From positions 1-64,000 of the forward strand of contig NZ_FWXU01000018.1 in the NCBI RefSeq assembly GCF_900176345.1: 64,000 bases of DNA, in the 5' to 3' direction. Positions 40,048-49,682 of the stretch are shown here, in pieces; the stretch's first letter is position 1; each line of letters starts with the position of its first letter. Position numbers and translations under genes: made by a program. The notes beneath the pieces are model-generated. The model was not told the DNA's origin. It did no database searches and was given only the letters and a program-made list of their open reading frames with translations. Source of the stretch: Rhizobium sp. RU36D (GTDB lineage: Bacteria; Pseudomonadota; Alphaproteobacteria; Rhizobiales; Rhizobiaceae).

Positions 40048-42501
40048 TCAGAACAGGCCGCCGGAGCCTGAGGTCACGGCCTGATTCGCTTGCGGCGATT
40101 GGCGAAGAATTTCCTCGGGCGCAACATACTCGTCCATGCCGATCACGGAGAAGCTGTCGGCCGGACCGGTGCCCGGCTTGAAGGCCTCGATGATGGTGTC
40201 GGGGTCACCCTCGATCGCCTGCATGCCGGTGGTGCGGTTGACCGGGATAAGGCTCATGCCCTCAGGGATGTGGAACTTGCCGGCCGGCGTTCCGGCCACG
40301 GCTGCCTTCATGAATTCATTGAAGATCGGCGCGGACATCGAGCCACCGGTTGCACCACGGCCGAGCGGCGTGGGCGTGTCCATGCCGATATAAAGGCCGG
40401 CGACGAGATCCGGCGTGTAGCCGACGAACCAGGCATCCTTTTCGTCATTGGTCGTGCCGGTCTTGCCGGCCACGGGACGATCGAGCTCGATCTTGCCGGC
40501 TGCCGTACCACGGCGAACAACGCCTTCCATCATCGACGTGATCTGGTAGGCGGTCATGGGGTCCAGAACCTGTTCGCGGTTGTCGGCAACCGTGGGTTCG
40601 TCCTGACCGTTCCATTCACTGGCGCTGCAGCCTTCGCAAACCCGCTCCTCGTGACGGAAGATCGTCTTGCCGTAGCGATCCTGGATACGGTCGATCAGGG
40701 TCGGCTTGATCTGCTTGCCGCCATTGGCGAGAACCGCATAGGCCGAGACCATTCTGAGCACCGTCGTTTCCGCCGAGCCCAACGAGGCCGCGAGAACCGG
40801 CTGCATCTTGTCATAGATACCGAAGCGCTCGGCATATTCGGCGACGAGATTCATGCCCATGTCGTTTGCTAGCCGCACGGTCATTAGGTTTCTCGACTTC
40901 TCGATACCCATGCGCAGTGTCTGCGGGCCGGCGGAACCACCGCCGTAGTTCTGCGGACGCCAGACCTGACCACCAGACACGAATTCGACCGGCGCGTCCA
41001 GGATCACGGATGCGGGCGTATAGCCGGTGTCGAGCGCTGCGGCATAGACAAAGGGCTTGAAGGACGAGCCCGGCTGCCGCTTTGCCTGGGTGGCGCGGTT
41101 GAATTCCGACTGGGCGTAGGAGAAGCCGCCGACCATGGCCAACACGCGGCCGGTATGCGGGTCCATGGCCACAAGACCGCCCTGCACCTTCGGCGGCTGG
41201 CGCAGCCGGTAGTCTGAACCGCCCTCTGCGAGACGCTCGACGAAGACGACATCGCCCGGCACGACGACACCGACCGGGTTCTTCGTGGTCTTGCGGTCGC
41301 CCTTGGCGGAGCGGAAGGCCCAATCCATGTCCTTGGCGGCGATGCGTCCCTTGACGCGCTCGGCGGAGACGGCGCCGCCGGCTTCCTTCTGCGGCTGCAG
41401 GCCGATCTCGACGCCATCCGCTGCCACATCCAGCACGACCGCCAACTGCCATTCCGGCACGTCGCTCAGACCGTTGACCTTCGCGAGTTCCGGACCCCAG
41501 TCGCCTGTGACCGCGATTTTCGCTATGGGACCATGAAAGCCGCGGCGTTCGTCATAGGTAATGAGACCGTCGTGAAGGGCCTTGCGGGCCTTGATCTGCA
41601 TATCGGCGTCAAGAGAGGTGCGGACCGAGAGGCCGCCCTCGTAAAGCGCCTTGTCGCCATATTTCTCGATGATCTGCCGGCGGACTTCCTCTGAGAAATA
41701 GTCCGATGCGAAGAGATAGGATCCAGAGCGGCGCAGATTGACGCCGAGCGGCTGCTTCTTGGCTTCGGCGCCATCGTTGGGGCTGACGAATCCGTTTTCG
41801 ACCATCCGGTCGATGACCCAGTTGCGACGCTCCAGCGCCGCCTGCTCATGACGGAAGGGGTGATAGTTCGACGGGCCCTTCGGCAGCGCCGCGAGATACG
41901 CGGTCTCGGCGATCGTCAATTCGGTGACCGACTTGTCGAAATAGGTGAGTGCCGCGCCGGCGATGCCATAGGCATTCATGCCGAAGAAGATCTCGTTCAA
42001 ATAAAGCTCAAGGATCTTGTCCTTGGAATAGGTCTGCTCGATGCGGAACGAGAGAATCGCTTCCTTGATCTTGCGGTCCATGGTCTGGTCGGCGGACAGC
42101 AGGAAGTTCTTGGCCACCTGCTGTGTGATCGTCGATGCACCAACGGGACGGCGGCCGGAACCGAGGTTCTGTACGTTGGTCAGGATCGCGCGCCCGAGAC
42201 CATACACATCGACACCAGGGTGATTGTAGAAATTCTTGTCTTCGGCAGACAGGAAGGCGGCCTTCACCCGGTCGGGAATGGCCTGGATCGGCAGGAACAG
42301 GCGGCGTTCGCGGGCATATTCGGCCATCAGGGCGCCGTTACCGGCATGGATGCGGGTCGTGACCGGCGGCGCATAGCTTGAGAGAACCGCGTAGTCCGGC
42401 AGATCCTTGGAAACCGCGCTCAGATAAACGGCGACGACCACCGCCACGCCCAAAGCGAGGACAGAGGCCAGTCCGAAGAGGTATCCAATCAGTCTGATCA
42501 T
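40048..42501 (-). CDS. mrcA: Penicillin-binding protein 1A (bifunctional)
   Basis: Inner-membrane peptidoglycan synthase, 817 residues: one N-terminal membrane anchor (about residues 5-30), a glycosyltransferase family 51 domain with the catalytic glutamate in LSAEDKNFYNHPGVD (E87), then an OB-like insert and the transpeptidase domain. Transpeptidase motifs are SxxK in GSSFKPFVYAA, SRN in GIEKSRNLMTVR, and KTGTTNDEKDAW. The order amiC-mrcA-prfB on one strand suggests a cell wall operon with prfB downstream. Confidence 0.97.
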   Translation of the reverse strand: MIRLIGYLFGLASVLALGVAVVVAVYLSAVSKDLPDYAVLSSYAPPVTTRIHAGNGALMAEYARERRLFLPIQAIPDRVKAAFLSAEDKNFYNHPGVDVYGLGRAILTNVQNLGSGRRPVGASTITQQVAKNFLLSADQTMDRKIKEAILSFRIEQTYSKDKILELYLNEIFFGMNAYGIAGAALTYFDKSVTELTIAETAYLAALPKGPSNYHPFRHEQAALERRNWVIDRMVENGFVSPNDGAEAKKQPLGVNLRRSGSYLFASDYFSEEVRRQIIEKYGDKALYEGGLSVRTSLDADMQIKARKALHDGLITYDERRGFHGPIAKIAVTGDWGPELAKVNGLSDVPEWQLAVVLDVAADGVEIGLQPQKEAGGAVSAERVKGRIAAKDMDWAFRSAKGDRKTTKNPVGVVVPGDVVFVERLAEGGSDYRLRQPPKVQGGLVAMDPHTGRVLAMVGGFSYAQSEFNRATQAKRQPGSSFKPFVYAAALDTGYTPASVILDAPVEFVSGGQVWRPQNYGGGSAGPQTLRMGIEKSRNLMTVRLANDMGMNLVAEYAERFGIYDKMQPVLAASLGSAETTVLRMVSAYAVLANGGKQIKPTLIDRIQDRYGKTIFRHEERVCEGCSASEWNGQDEPTVADNREQVLDPMTAYQITSMMEGVVRRGTAAGKIELDRPVAGKTGTTNDEKDAWFVGYTPDLVAGLYIGMDTPTPLGRGATGGSMSAPIFNEFMKAAVAGTPAGKFHIPEGMSLIPVNRTTGMQAIEGDPDTIIEAFKPGTGPADSFSVIGMDEYVAPEEILRQSPQANQAVTSGSGGLF

Positions 42502-42740
42502 ATTCCAGCTACCGGCAATTCATTTCTCGGATCGGCACGCGACAAGCAAGGATCGCATATTCCGTGGCGTTTTGCACGCAATGCCATGTTTGGCAAGCCG
42601 CACGCAATTTCAGGCTCGGCCCGCGCATGCGAAGCGCTGCGAGCCATCATTCGAGTAAGGGCCCGAATGTGAGGAAAATAGGGCCAGCGGCCGGATATCT
42701 CCCGCCGCACGGAGGATGTGACCAACGATCCCCAACATCC

Positions 42741-44015
42741 TTATCCTCCGTTCGCCTGCAAGGGTTGGCGATAGCGCTGCACGGCCTGTGTCAAAAGGTC
42801 GGCAATTTTTTCGCGCCAGGCCGCATCGAGCAGCAGGGCCTCGTCTTCCTTGTTGGACAAAAACCCGAGTTCCAGCAGGATCGAGGGAACGTCGTGCGCC
42901 CTCAGCACCTGGAAACCGGCATAGCGATGCGGGTTGTTGATCAGCGTGACCTGGCCCTCGAATGATTTGACGACCGCATTGGCGGCCGCAATCGAAAAGG
43001 CCTGGGTTTCCCGCCGCGTCAGATCCAGAAGGATGTCCGTCACCTCAGCCGGCTCCTGCGGCGTCGACACGCCGGCAACCTCGTCGGACAGGTTTTCGCG
43101 CGCGGCCAGTTCTTCCGCCATGCGGTCCGATGCCTTGTCGGATATGGTATAGACGGTGGCGCCGCGGATATTGCTCTGGCGCAGCGTGTCGGCATGCACC
43201 GATATCAGCATGTTGGCCTGGCGTTGGCGTGCGATCGTCACCCGCTCCGATAGCGACAGAAACTCATCCTTGTCACGAACGAGAAACGCCTCGATCCCCT
43301 CCTCACGATTCAGGCGATCGGCGAAGGCACGCGCGAATGCCAGAGTGATGTCCTTTTCCGCGGCCTTGCTCGTCGCACCGGTCGCCCCGGCATCGATGCC
43401 ACCATGTCCGGCATCTACCGCGATCACGAACTTTCCGGGCGAGGACGCATCCGGCGTCGAGGCGACCCGGTCTCCGCGGGTGACCGCTACCGACGTCGCC
43501 TGCCCCCAGCCCTGCTCTTCCACGAGTTGCGAGAACACCTGGTCGGTTACCATTTCGGCATCCAGAACAAGCCGGTAGCCGGAAGTCTTCTCGTCCTGCT
43601 GCGCCTCGGCAATCACCATGCGCGCGGGCCGCTCCATGGTCAGCACAAGGCGGGCGCTATCGACATCCATGGCGCCATAACGGATATCCTTGAAAAGGCC
43701 GCGCGGCGCCAGGTCTTCCTGGTTGAAGCCAAAGGCCGTGCTGGGCAGATCGATGACGATGCGGTTCGGCCGTGCGAGGTAATGCAGCTTGAAGTCAGGC
43801 TTGCGGTCGAAATCAATGACGATCCGGCTGCGGGCACGATCGCCTGCGACGCGGGCGCCCAGCGCCAGCAGCGGCTTTACTTCGGTCCCGACCGCCCATG
43901 CGTGAGTTGAGTGAAGCGGCAACGCAGCAATCACGACCGCCAGACCGGCGAGCACAATTGTGAGGACATGCCTGATGACGTGCCCCACCCCGAACTTCTC
44001 TTCGTCCGCCACCAT
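42741..44015 (-). CDS. amiC: N-acetylmuramoyl-L-alanine amidase (AmiC type)
   Basis: Zinc amidase that cleaves peptidoglycan stem peptides during cell separation. An N-terminal export signal (HVLTIVLAGLAVVIAALPLH) leads to an AMIN domain (about residues 55-165) and a C-terminal Amidase_3 domain with zinc ligands in VIAVDAGHGGIDAGATG and later MLISVHADTLR. About 424 residues. The start is uncertain: ATG 44015 is given, but TTG 44033 has a GGAGG site, and GTG 43985 would give a cleaner signal peptide. Gap of 239 bases to mrcA. Confidence 0.9.
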   Translation of the reverse strand: MVADEEKFGVGHVIRHVLTIVLAGLAVVIAALPLHSTHAWAVGTEVKPLLALGARVAGDRARSRIVIDFDRKPDFKLHYLARPNRIVIDLPSTAFGFNQEDLAPRGLFKDIRYGAMDVDSARLVLTMERPARMVIAEAQQDEKTSGYRLVLDAEMVTDQVFSQLVEEQGWGQATSVAVTRGDRVASTPDASSPGKFVIAVDAGHGGIDAGATGATSKAAEKDITLAFARAFADRLNREEGIEAFLVRDKDEFLSLSERVTIARQRQANMLISVHADTLRQSNIRGATVYTISDKASDRMAEELAARENLSDEVAGVSTPQEPAEVTDILLDLTRRETQAFSIAAANAVVKSFEGQVTLINNPHRYAGFQVLRAHDVPSILLELGFLSNKEDEALLLDAAWREKIADLLTQAVQRYRQPLQANGG

Positions 44016-44195
44016 CAAAATCCGTGAATGCAAGTCGCCTCCCAACAGCCATCGCCCAATCCCGACCGATCAAAATGCGAGACGTCAGGTTACATATCCC
44101 ACTATGCGAATCAGATGAGAATGGGGCTCCCGAACGCCAGCCATCTCTCCACCCGAGACGAATCCATCAATATTATGGCATATTTAGGTTTCCCC

Positions 44196-44224
44196 TTGCT
44201 ATTGTCATGCAGAAAACATACAAG
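44196..44224 (+). promoter_or_regulatory. Candidate promoter of rne
   Basis: TTGCTA and TACAAG are 17 bases apart, about 440 bases upstream of the RNase E start. The 44046-44670 interval holds no gene I can support. It contains a small hairpin CCGGCACGAGCCGG (44361-44374), and probably divergent promoters for amiC and rne. A long 5' leader would fit the known autoregulation of rne through its 5' UTR in E. coli (inference here). Confidence 0.4.
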
Positions 44225-44670
44225 GCAAGAGAAGACTAAAAGCGTCAACGGGATAGAATCGTCGTTGCGGCTGCCAACCTGAATTTTTGGACTGGCGCCA
44301 GACAAGCCGACACTTCATCCGCCGTCGCTGCGCCCCAGGTCTGAAACTGAATTGGAACTCCGGCACGAGCCGGCAAGACTACCCGGATGGGGATCCATCC
44401 ACCGCTCTTGATATTTGAAGAGCACTCATCGGGTCCATTGGGCCTTTGGCAATTATCGTCGTCGTTTGGTTTTTATGTCTTTGCAGCAGGCTTCACCAAA
44501 AGTTGACAGACAGGGAGGAGCAAACCTCCCCAAGATCTGTCGGGCTTTGAAGTCTCGCCAAGCCGAACGGCCACATCTATATCCGGCGCAAGGCCACCTC
44601 GAGATCACCGTCCGCCCTCGGGCAACAGACTGGTCGGCTTCAGGCAGCGGCGCCGAGGAGCAAAGCTTTC

Positions 44671-47625
44671 ATGGCAGACAAAATGCTTATCGATGCGTCT
44701 CACGAAGAAGAGACGCGGGTTGTCGTCGTACGCGGTAACCGCATTGAAGAATTCGACTTCGAATCGCAGCATAAAAAGCAGATCCGAGGCAATATTTATC
44801 TGGCGAAGGTGACACGGGTAGAGCCCTCCCTTCAGGCCGCGTTTGTCGACTACGGCGGAAACCGCCACGGCTTCCTGGCATTCGCCGAAATCCATCCCGA
44901 CTACTATCAGATACCGCTGGCCGACCGACAGGCGCTGTTGAGCGCGGAGGCCGAAGAGCACCGCAGGGACGACGAGGGCGAGGAATCGCCGATCGATGCC
45001 GCGATCCCAGCGGATATCGAGGCAGCACCGGAGCCGGACAGTGTTCCGGAAGTCGTGTCCGATGCCGAGACCGAAACCGCGGTCGATGAGATGGCCGCCG
45101 CCGTGTCCGAAAGCGCATCCGTGATTGCTGAAGCCGCGCCGGAAGCTGCTGCGGCCGAAGCGGATGCCGTCGAGGCGCCGGCCGAGAAAGCCAAGCCGAA
45201 GCGTGTTCGCAAGCCGCGCGCCAAGAAGGCCGCCGTGGCTGAGACTTCGGCCGAGGATGCCGCCGCCGCCGAGGGCAGCGATGACGAGGGCAATTCCGGC
45301 AGCATGGCCGCCATGGTCGACATGGACGAGGTGTCGGAAGAAGCCGGCCGTCGCCGCGGTGGAGACGACGATTTCGACGATGATGACGACGATCACATCG
45401 AGGAAAAGGAAGAAATCGAATCCGTCGGTGCCGAAGACGCGATGGAAGAGGTTCCGGATCGCGTCGTGCGCAAGCCGCGCAAGCAGTATCGCATCCAGGA
45501 AGTCATCAAGCGCCGGCAGATCCTGCTGGTGCAGGTGGCCAAGGAAGAGCGCGGCAACAAGGGTGCAGCGCTGACCACCTATCTCTCGCTCGCCGGCCGT
45601 TATTCGGTCCTGATGCCGAACACGGCGCGTGGCGGCGGCATTTCCCGCAAGATCACCCAGCCGACCGACCGCAAGCGGCTGAAGGAAATCGCCCGCGGCC
45701 TCGACGTGCCGCAGGGCATGGGCGTGATCCTGCGCACGGCCGGTGCGAACCGCACCAAGGTCGAGATCAAGCGCGACTTCGAATACCTGATGCGTCTGTG
45801 GGAAAACGTACGCACCCTTACGCTTGCCTCGACCGCGCCCTGCCTGGTGTATGAAGAGGGATCGCTGATCAAGCGCTCGATCCGCGACCTCTACAACAAG
45901 GACATCAGCGAGATCATCGTCGCCGGCGAGGAAGGCTATCGTGAAGCCAAGGACTTCATGAAGATGCTGATGCCGAGCCACGCCAAGGTGGTTCAGCCCT
46001 ATCGCGACCTGCATCCGATCTTCTCGCGTTCGGGCATCGAAGCCCAGCTCGACCGCATGCTGCAGCCGCAGGTGACGCTGAAGTCCGGCGGCTATATCAT
46101 CATCAACCAGACCGAAGCGCTGGTTTCCATCGACGTCAACTCGGGCCGCTCGACCCGCGAATATTCGATCGAGGACACCGCACTCCAGACCAACCTGGAA
46201 GCGGCTGAGGAAGTGGCTCGCCAGTTGCGCCTGCGCGACCTTGCGGGCCTCATCGTCATCGACTTCATCGACATGGAAGAGAAGCGCAACAACCGCGCTG
46301 TCGAGAAGAAGCTGAAGGATTGCCTGAAGAACGACCGCGCGCGCATCCAGGTCGGCCGGATCTCGCATTTCGGCCTGCTGGAAATGTCGCGCCAGCGCAT
46401 CCGCGCCTCGGTGCTCGAATCCACCACCCAGGTCTGCCCGCATTGCTCGGGCACCGGCCTCATTCGCTCGCAGTCTTCCGTTGCGCTGCATGTGCTGCGC
46501 GGCATCGAGGAATTCCTGCTGAAGAGCACCACGCACGACATTATCGTGCACACGACGCCGGAAACGGCGCTCTACCTGCTGAACCACAAGCGCGGCACCA
46601 TTGTCGACTACGAGAACCGCTTCGGCGTCTCGATCGTCATCGACGGCACCCAGCCTGCAGGTCATAACGGCGCGCAGCACTTCACGATCGACCGGGGCGA
46701 GGCCGTTGCCAATCCCGTCAAGATCGAGAGCCTCATGCAGTTCGCTATCGAACCGGATGAAGACGATGACATCATCATCGAGCCGGAAGACGAGGAAGAC
46801 GAAGAGGAGATCGTTGCTGCACCGGCCGCACAGCCGGCGAGCAACAATGCCGCGTCCAGCAGCACCAGCGACGACCAGAATTCGCGCAAGCGCAAGCGTC
46901 GCCGCCGCCGTCGCAACAAGGGCGGACAGCCGGGCCAGGACAATCAGGGTATGCGCTCTTCGGCGGATGATGCCGATGAGGGCGACGACGCTGATGACGG
47001 CGACGAGGCGGACGAGGCCGAGGGCGATGCAGACACCGTCGTGAAGGCGGAGACGCAGGACGCCAATGGCGACGAAGGCCAGAAGCGCAAGCGTCGCCGT
47101 CGCGGCAAGCGTGGCGGACGCCGCAACCGGGCCGAGGACGGTTCGGAGATTGCATCCGAAGACAACGGCGACACCGACGGTGACGATGATGGCGATACCG
47201 AAGCCGCTCTGATCGAAGATATCGCTGAGGACAGCCAGACAGATGCGCCGCCTGCCATGGCAGCCGTCGAAGCGGGTGATGACGTCGTGGCGCCTAAGCC
47301 AAGGCGCAGCCGCAAGTCACAGCCAGCGGCGCCTTCGCCGGTGGAAGAGCCTGTTCTCGATGACGCCGCCCCCGTGACCGTGCCTGAGCCTCTGGAAGCT
47401 TCGGCTCCGGCAGAACAGCCAAGCGTTGAACCGGCTGCCGTGCAGCCGACGGAAGAAGCGACGCAGGCCGTGGAAGAATCATCCACCGAGGAAAAGCCCG
47501 TCAGGGCCAATCGTGGAGACAATGTCGTTTCTTCCGAGCCGGTCGTAACGTCCACGTCCGGCAGCGACGATGAGCCGGCAAAGCCCAAGAAGGGCGGATG
47601 GTGGCAGAAGCGCGGCTTCTTCTGA
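44671..47625 (+). CDS. rne: Ribonuclease E
   Basis: Endoribonuclease E, hub of the RNA degradosome, 984 residues. The S1 domain starts at GNIYLAKVTRVEPSLQAAFV (residue about 33) and is split by an acidic, Ala-rich insert (about 95-265) typical of alphaproteobacteria before resuming at RILLVQVAKEERGNKG-like sequence. The DNase I-like catalytic region has ALVSIDVNSGRSTRE and LIVIDFIDME. The zinc-link cysteines are C589 and C592 (CPHCSGTG). The C-terminal third alternates acidic runs and RKRRRRR-type patches, the expected RNA- and partner-binding tail. Confidence 0.97.
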   Translation: MADKMLIDASHEEETRVVVVRGNRIEEFDFESQHKKQIRGNIYLAKVTRVEPSLQAAFVDYGGNRHGFLAFAEIHPDYYQIPLADRQALLSAEAEEHRRDDEGEESPIDAAIPADIEAAPEPDSVPEVVSDAETETAVDEMAAAVSESASVIAEAAPEAAAAEADAVEAPAEKAKPKRVRKPRAKKAAVAETSAEDAAAAEGSDDEGNSGSMAAMVDMDEVSEEAGRRRGGDDDFDDDDDDHIEEKEEIESVGAEDAMEEVPDRVVRKPRKQYRIQEVIKRRQILLVQVAKEERGNKGAALTTYLSLAGRYSVLMPNTARGGGISRKITQPTDRKRLKEIARGLDVPQGMGVILRTAGANRTKVEIKRDFEYLMRLWENVRTLTLASTAPCLVYEEGSLIKRSIRDLYNKDISEIIVAGEEGYREAKDFMKMLMPSHAKVVQPYRDLHPIFSRSGIEAQLDRMLQPQVTLKSGGYIIINQTEALVSIDVNSGRSTREYSIEDTALQTNLEAAEEVARQLRLRDLAGLIVIDFIDMEEKRNNRAVEKKLKDCLKNDRARIQVGRISHFGLLEMSRQRIRASVLESTTQVCPHCSGTGLIRSQSSVALHVLRGIEEFLLKSTTHDIIVHTTPETALYLLNHKRGTIVDYENRFGVSIVIDGTQPAGHNGAQHFTIDRGEAVANPVKIESLMQFAIEPDEDDDIIIEPEDEEDEEEIVAAPAAQPASNNAASSSTSDDQNSRKRKRRRRRRNKGGQPGQDNQGMRSSADDADEGDDADDGDEADEAEGDADTVVKAETQDANGDEGQKRKRRRRGKRGGRRNRAEDGSEIASEDNGDTDGDDDGDTEAALIEDIAEDSQTDAPPAMAAVEAGDDVVAPKPRRSRKSQPAAPSPVEEPVLDDAAPVTVPEPLEASAPAEQPSVEPAAVQPTEEATQAVEESSTEEKPVRANRGDNVVSSEPVVTSTSGSDDEPAKPKKGGWWQKRGFF

Positions 47626-47654
47626 TCGTCGCGCATAGCAGATAATATTTAGGC

Positions 47655-47688
47655 GAACGGCCGCGCATGCGCGGCCGTTCTGCATTTT
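47655..47688 (+). terminator. Rho-independent terminator after rne
   Basis: GAACGGCCGCGCATGCGCGGCCGTTC is a perfect palindrome, followed by TGCATTTT. It begins 30 bases past the rne stop. Confidence 0.8.
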
Positions 47689-47712
47689 GGCGGTCAGGCA
47701 AGAGGCCTGGCG

Positions 47713-47922
47713 TCAAGGCGAATTGATCGTCGGCAGCAGCAATTCCACTTCCGCCCGCTTCTTGTCATCGAGCGGTTCGATATGCTCCTGCCAGAATGCC
47801 TCTGCTTCCGGCGTATCGTCTTCCCATTCCCGAACGCTGACGATGTTGTCGTCGACCTTGGCCCTGCGCTTGCCGCCCAGTCGCAGATATTGGTCCGCCA
47901 GCTTTTTCGTTGGTGTGTCCAT
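47713..47922 (-). CDS. Small hypothetical protein
   Basis: 69 residues, highly charged and without cysteines or membrane segments: MDTPTKKLADQYLRLGGKRR at the start and EPLDDKKRAEVELLLPTINS near the end, probably mostly helical. The start at 47922 has GGAAGGAG about 8 bases upstream; an ATG six bases earlier is too close to that site. Family not recognised. It faces rne convergently. Confidence 0.65.
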   Translation of the reverse strand: MDTPTKKLADQYLRLGGKRRAKVDDNIVSVREWEDDTPEAEAFWQEHIEPLDDKKRAEVELLLPTINSP

Positions 47923-48086
47923 GTTCATCTCTCCTTCCGATGCCAATGTCCGACGCCAACACGTTGGCTGGCGCTTGGGTTCCGGATCATCTGACCCAAA
48001 ACATTCAGAGGCTGATTTTCGACCTTGGGAACAATCCCGGCACCCTGACCGTTGCTGTGGCATTCCAACCTAAGGGAGCAAGGAAC

Positions 48087-48161
48087 ATGAACAGCATCAT
48101 CTATATCGTCGGTCTCGTGGTAGTCGTGGGTGCGATCCTGTCATTCGTAGGCCTGGCATGA
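48087..48161 (+). CDS. 24-residue membrane micropeptide
   Basis: Short ORF MNSIIYIVGLVVVVGAILSF plus VGLA, a single hydrophobic span taking up the whole chain. It has a good site AGGGAGCAAGGA just before the ATG and a GC hairpin after the stop, so it looks like a genuine small gene. I recall near-identical 24-residue ORFs in other Rhizobiales (memory, not searched). Function unknown; probably an inner-membrane peptide. Confidence 0.7.
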   Translation: MNSIIYIVGLVVVVGAILSFVGLA

Positions 48162-48169
48162 CCAGACAG

Positions 48170-48208
48170 GATCCGGTCGGCGCCGCACTTCACGGCACCG
48201 ACCGGATC
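48170..48208 (+). terminator. Hairpin after the micropeptide gene
   Basis: GATCCGGTCGG and CCGACCGGATC form an 11-pair stem with inner GCGCCG-type pairing, 8 bases after the micropeptide stop. No T-run follows. The remaining sequence to 48316 has nothing I can support. Confidence 0.5.
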
Positions 48209-48316
48209 GCCTACTACCCTTGCGGCCGTACACACAGCCTATTCAGACCTTGAGAAACAGAGTCACGCCCCGGAAAAATCGAATCCGGAAACCTCTCTAA
48301 ACCCCTGATCCAGAAT

Positions 48317-49483
48317 CTATTTTGCCAGCCACGCCGCAATGCGGTCCGTGGCTTCAACCATGTCTGCCCTGGAGCCGGCATAGGAAAACCGCATCGCCCT
48401 GTGGCCATCAACAGGATCGAAATCACGCCCCGGTGTGGCGGCCACATCGATCTCTGCGAGCATCTTGTAGGCAAAATCCATGCTGTCATTGGTGAAGGCG
48501 CTGACATCCGCATAGGCATAGAAGGCGCCATCCATCGGCGACAAAAGCGGCATGCCGAGATCCTGCAGGCGCTTCTGCAGGAAGTCACGGTTGGCGCGGC
48601 AGCTTGCCTTATAGCCATCCAGTTCGTCAGTCGCGCCCAGAGCCGCAATGGCAGCGATCTGCGACAGTTCCGGTGCCGAGATGTAGAGGCTCTGCGTGAG
48701 GCACTCCAACGGCCTGACAAGATGGTCGGGCACCACCATCCAGCCGATCCGCCAGCCCGTCATGCAATAATATTTGGAGAAGGAATTGATGACGATGACC
48801 TCGTCTCCGATTTCCAGCGCGCTGCTCTCGTCGCCCGAATAGGTGAGGCCGTGATAGATCTCGTCGGAGATCAGGGTAATGTCCTGCGTGCCGCAATAGT
48901 CCATCAGCGCTTTCAGCTGCGCGCGCCCGGTGACGGTCCCCGTGGGATTGGCTGGGCTCGCCAGCAGGACGCCGGAAAGCTTGCAGCCTGCGGCTCGTTG
49001 AGCCGCTTCCAGGCTCTCCGGGGTCAAGGTGAAGTGGCTTTCAGCGTCCACGCCCACTTCCAGGACACGAAGCCCAAGTGCATTGAGAATGTTGCGATAG
49101 GCCGGATATCCCGGTCGCGCGATGGCCACGACATCGCCAGGATCGAACAAACCGAGGAATGCGAGGTTGAAGCCTGCCGATGAACCTGTTGTCACAAGAA
49201 TACGGCCAGGATCGATAGTAACCCCATGGCGCGTACTGTAGTAGTCGCTTAAGCCCTGGCGCAGCTCGATCAGGCCAAGGGCATCGGTATAGCCGATGCG
49301 ACCATGCGCCAGCGCTTGGCGCGCCGCCTCAAGAGCACGCTGCGGGGCCGGATGCGATGGCTGTCCCACCGCCATGGAGATGACGGGCTTTCCCGTCTGG
49401 CGGCGGCGGGTCGCCGCGCCCAGGAGATCCATGGCGTGGAAAGGCTCAACGGCGCTGCGCTTGGATACGGAGATCACGGGCAT
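48317..49483 (-). CDS. Class I/II pyridoxal-phosphate aminotransferase
   Basis: Fold-type I aminotransferase, about 388 residues. The PLP lysine lies in NSFSKYYCMTGWRIGW, the Asp/Tyr pair in LISDEIYHGLTY, and the substrate-binding arginine region is AMRFSYAGS at the C-terminus. ASPANPTGTV is the NPTG motif. Substrate cannot be assigned; it resembles aspartate/aromatic and MalY/PatB-like aminotransferases. Start ATG 49483; a GTG at 49477 has better spacing from AAAGGA. Divergent from the DsbA-like gene. Confidence 0.9.
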   Translation of the reverse strand: MPVISVSKRSAVEPFHAMDLLGAATRRRQTGKPVISMAVGQPSHPAPQRALEAARQALAHGRIGYTDALGLIELRQGLSDYYSTRHGVTIDPGRILVTTGSSAGFNLAFLGLFDPGDVVAIARPGYPAYRNILNALGLRVLEVGVDAESHFTLTPESLEAAQRAAGCKLSGVLLASPANPTGTVTGRAQLKALMDYCGTQDITLISDEIYHGLTYSGDESSALEIGDEVIVINSFSKYYCMTGWRIGWMVVPDHLVRPLECLTQSLYISAPELSQIAAIAALGATDELDGYKASCRANRDFLQKRLQDLGMPLLSPMDGAFYAYADVSAFTNDSMDFAYKMLAEIDVAATPGRDFDPVDGHRAMRFSYAGSRADMVEATDRIAAWLAK

Positions 49484-49682
49484 TCCTTTTGTCTGCGAAC
49501 GGGCGCCAGACATTTGCCGCAATATCAGGGCCATCACAATCCCGCGATTTTAAAACCGCCCTGAAAATACCGATTTGCCTTGGTGCACTGCAGTTCTACA
49601 GTGCGATCCGACGCAGCGCACTTGCATCTGCCACGACGGCGCAATAGTCGAAGGCACGAGATGCCCTAGAGATGAGGAAAGC

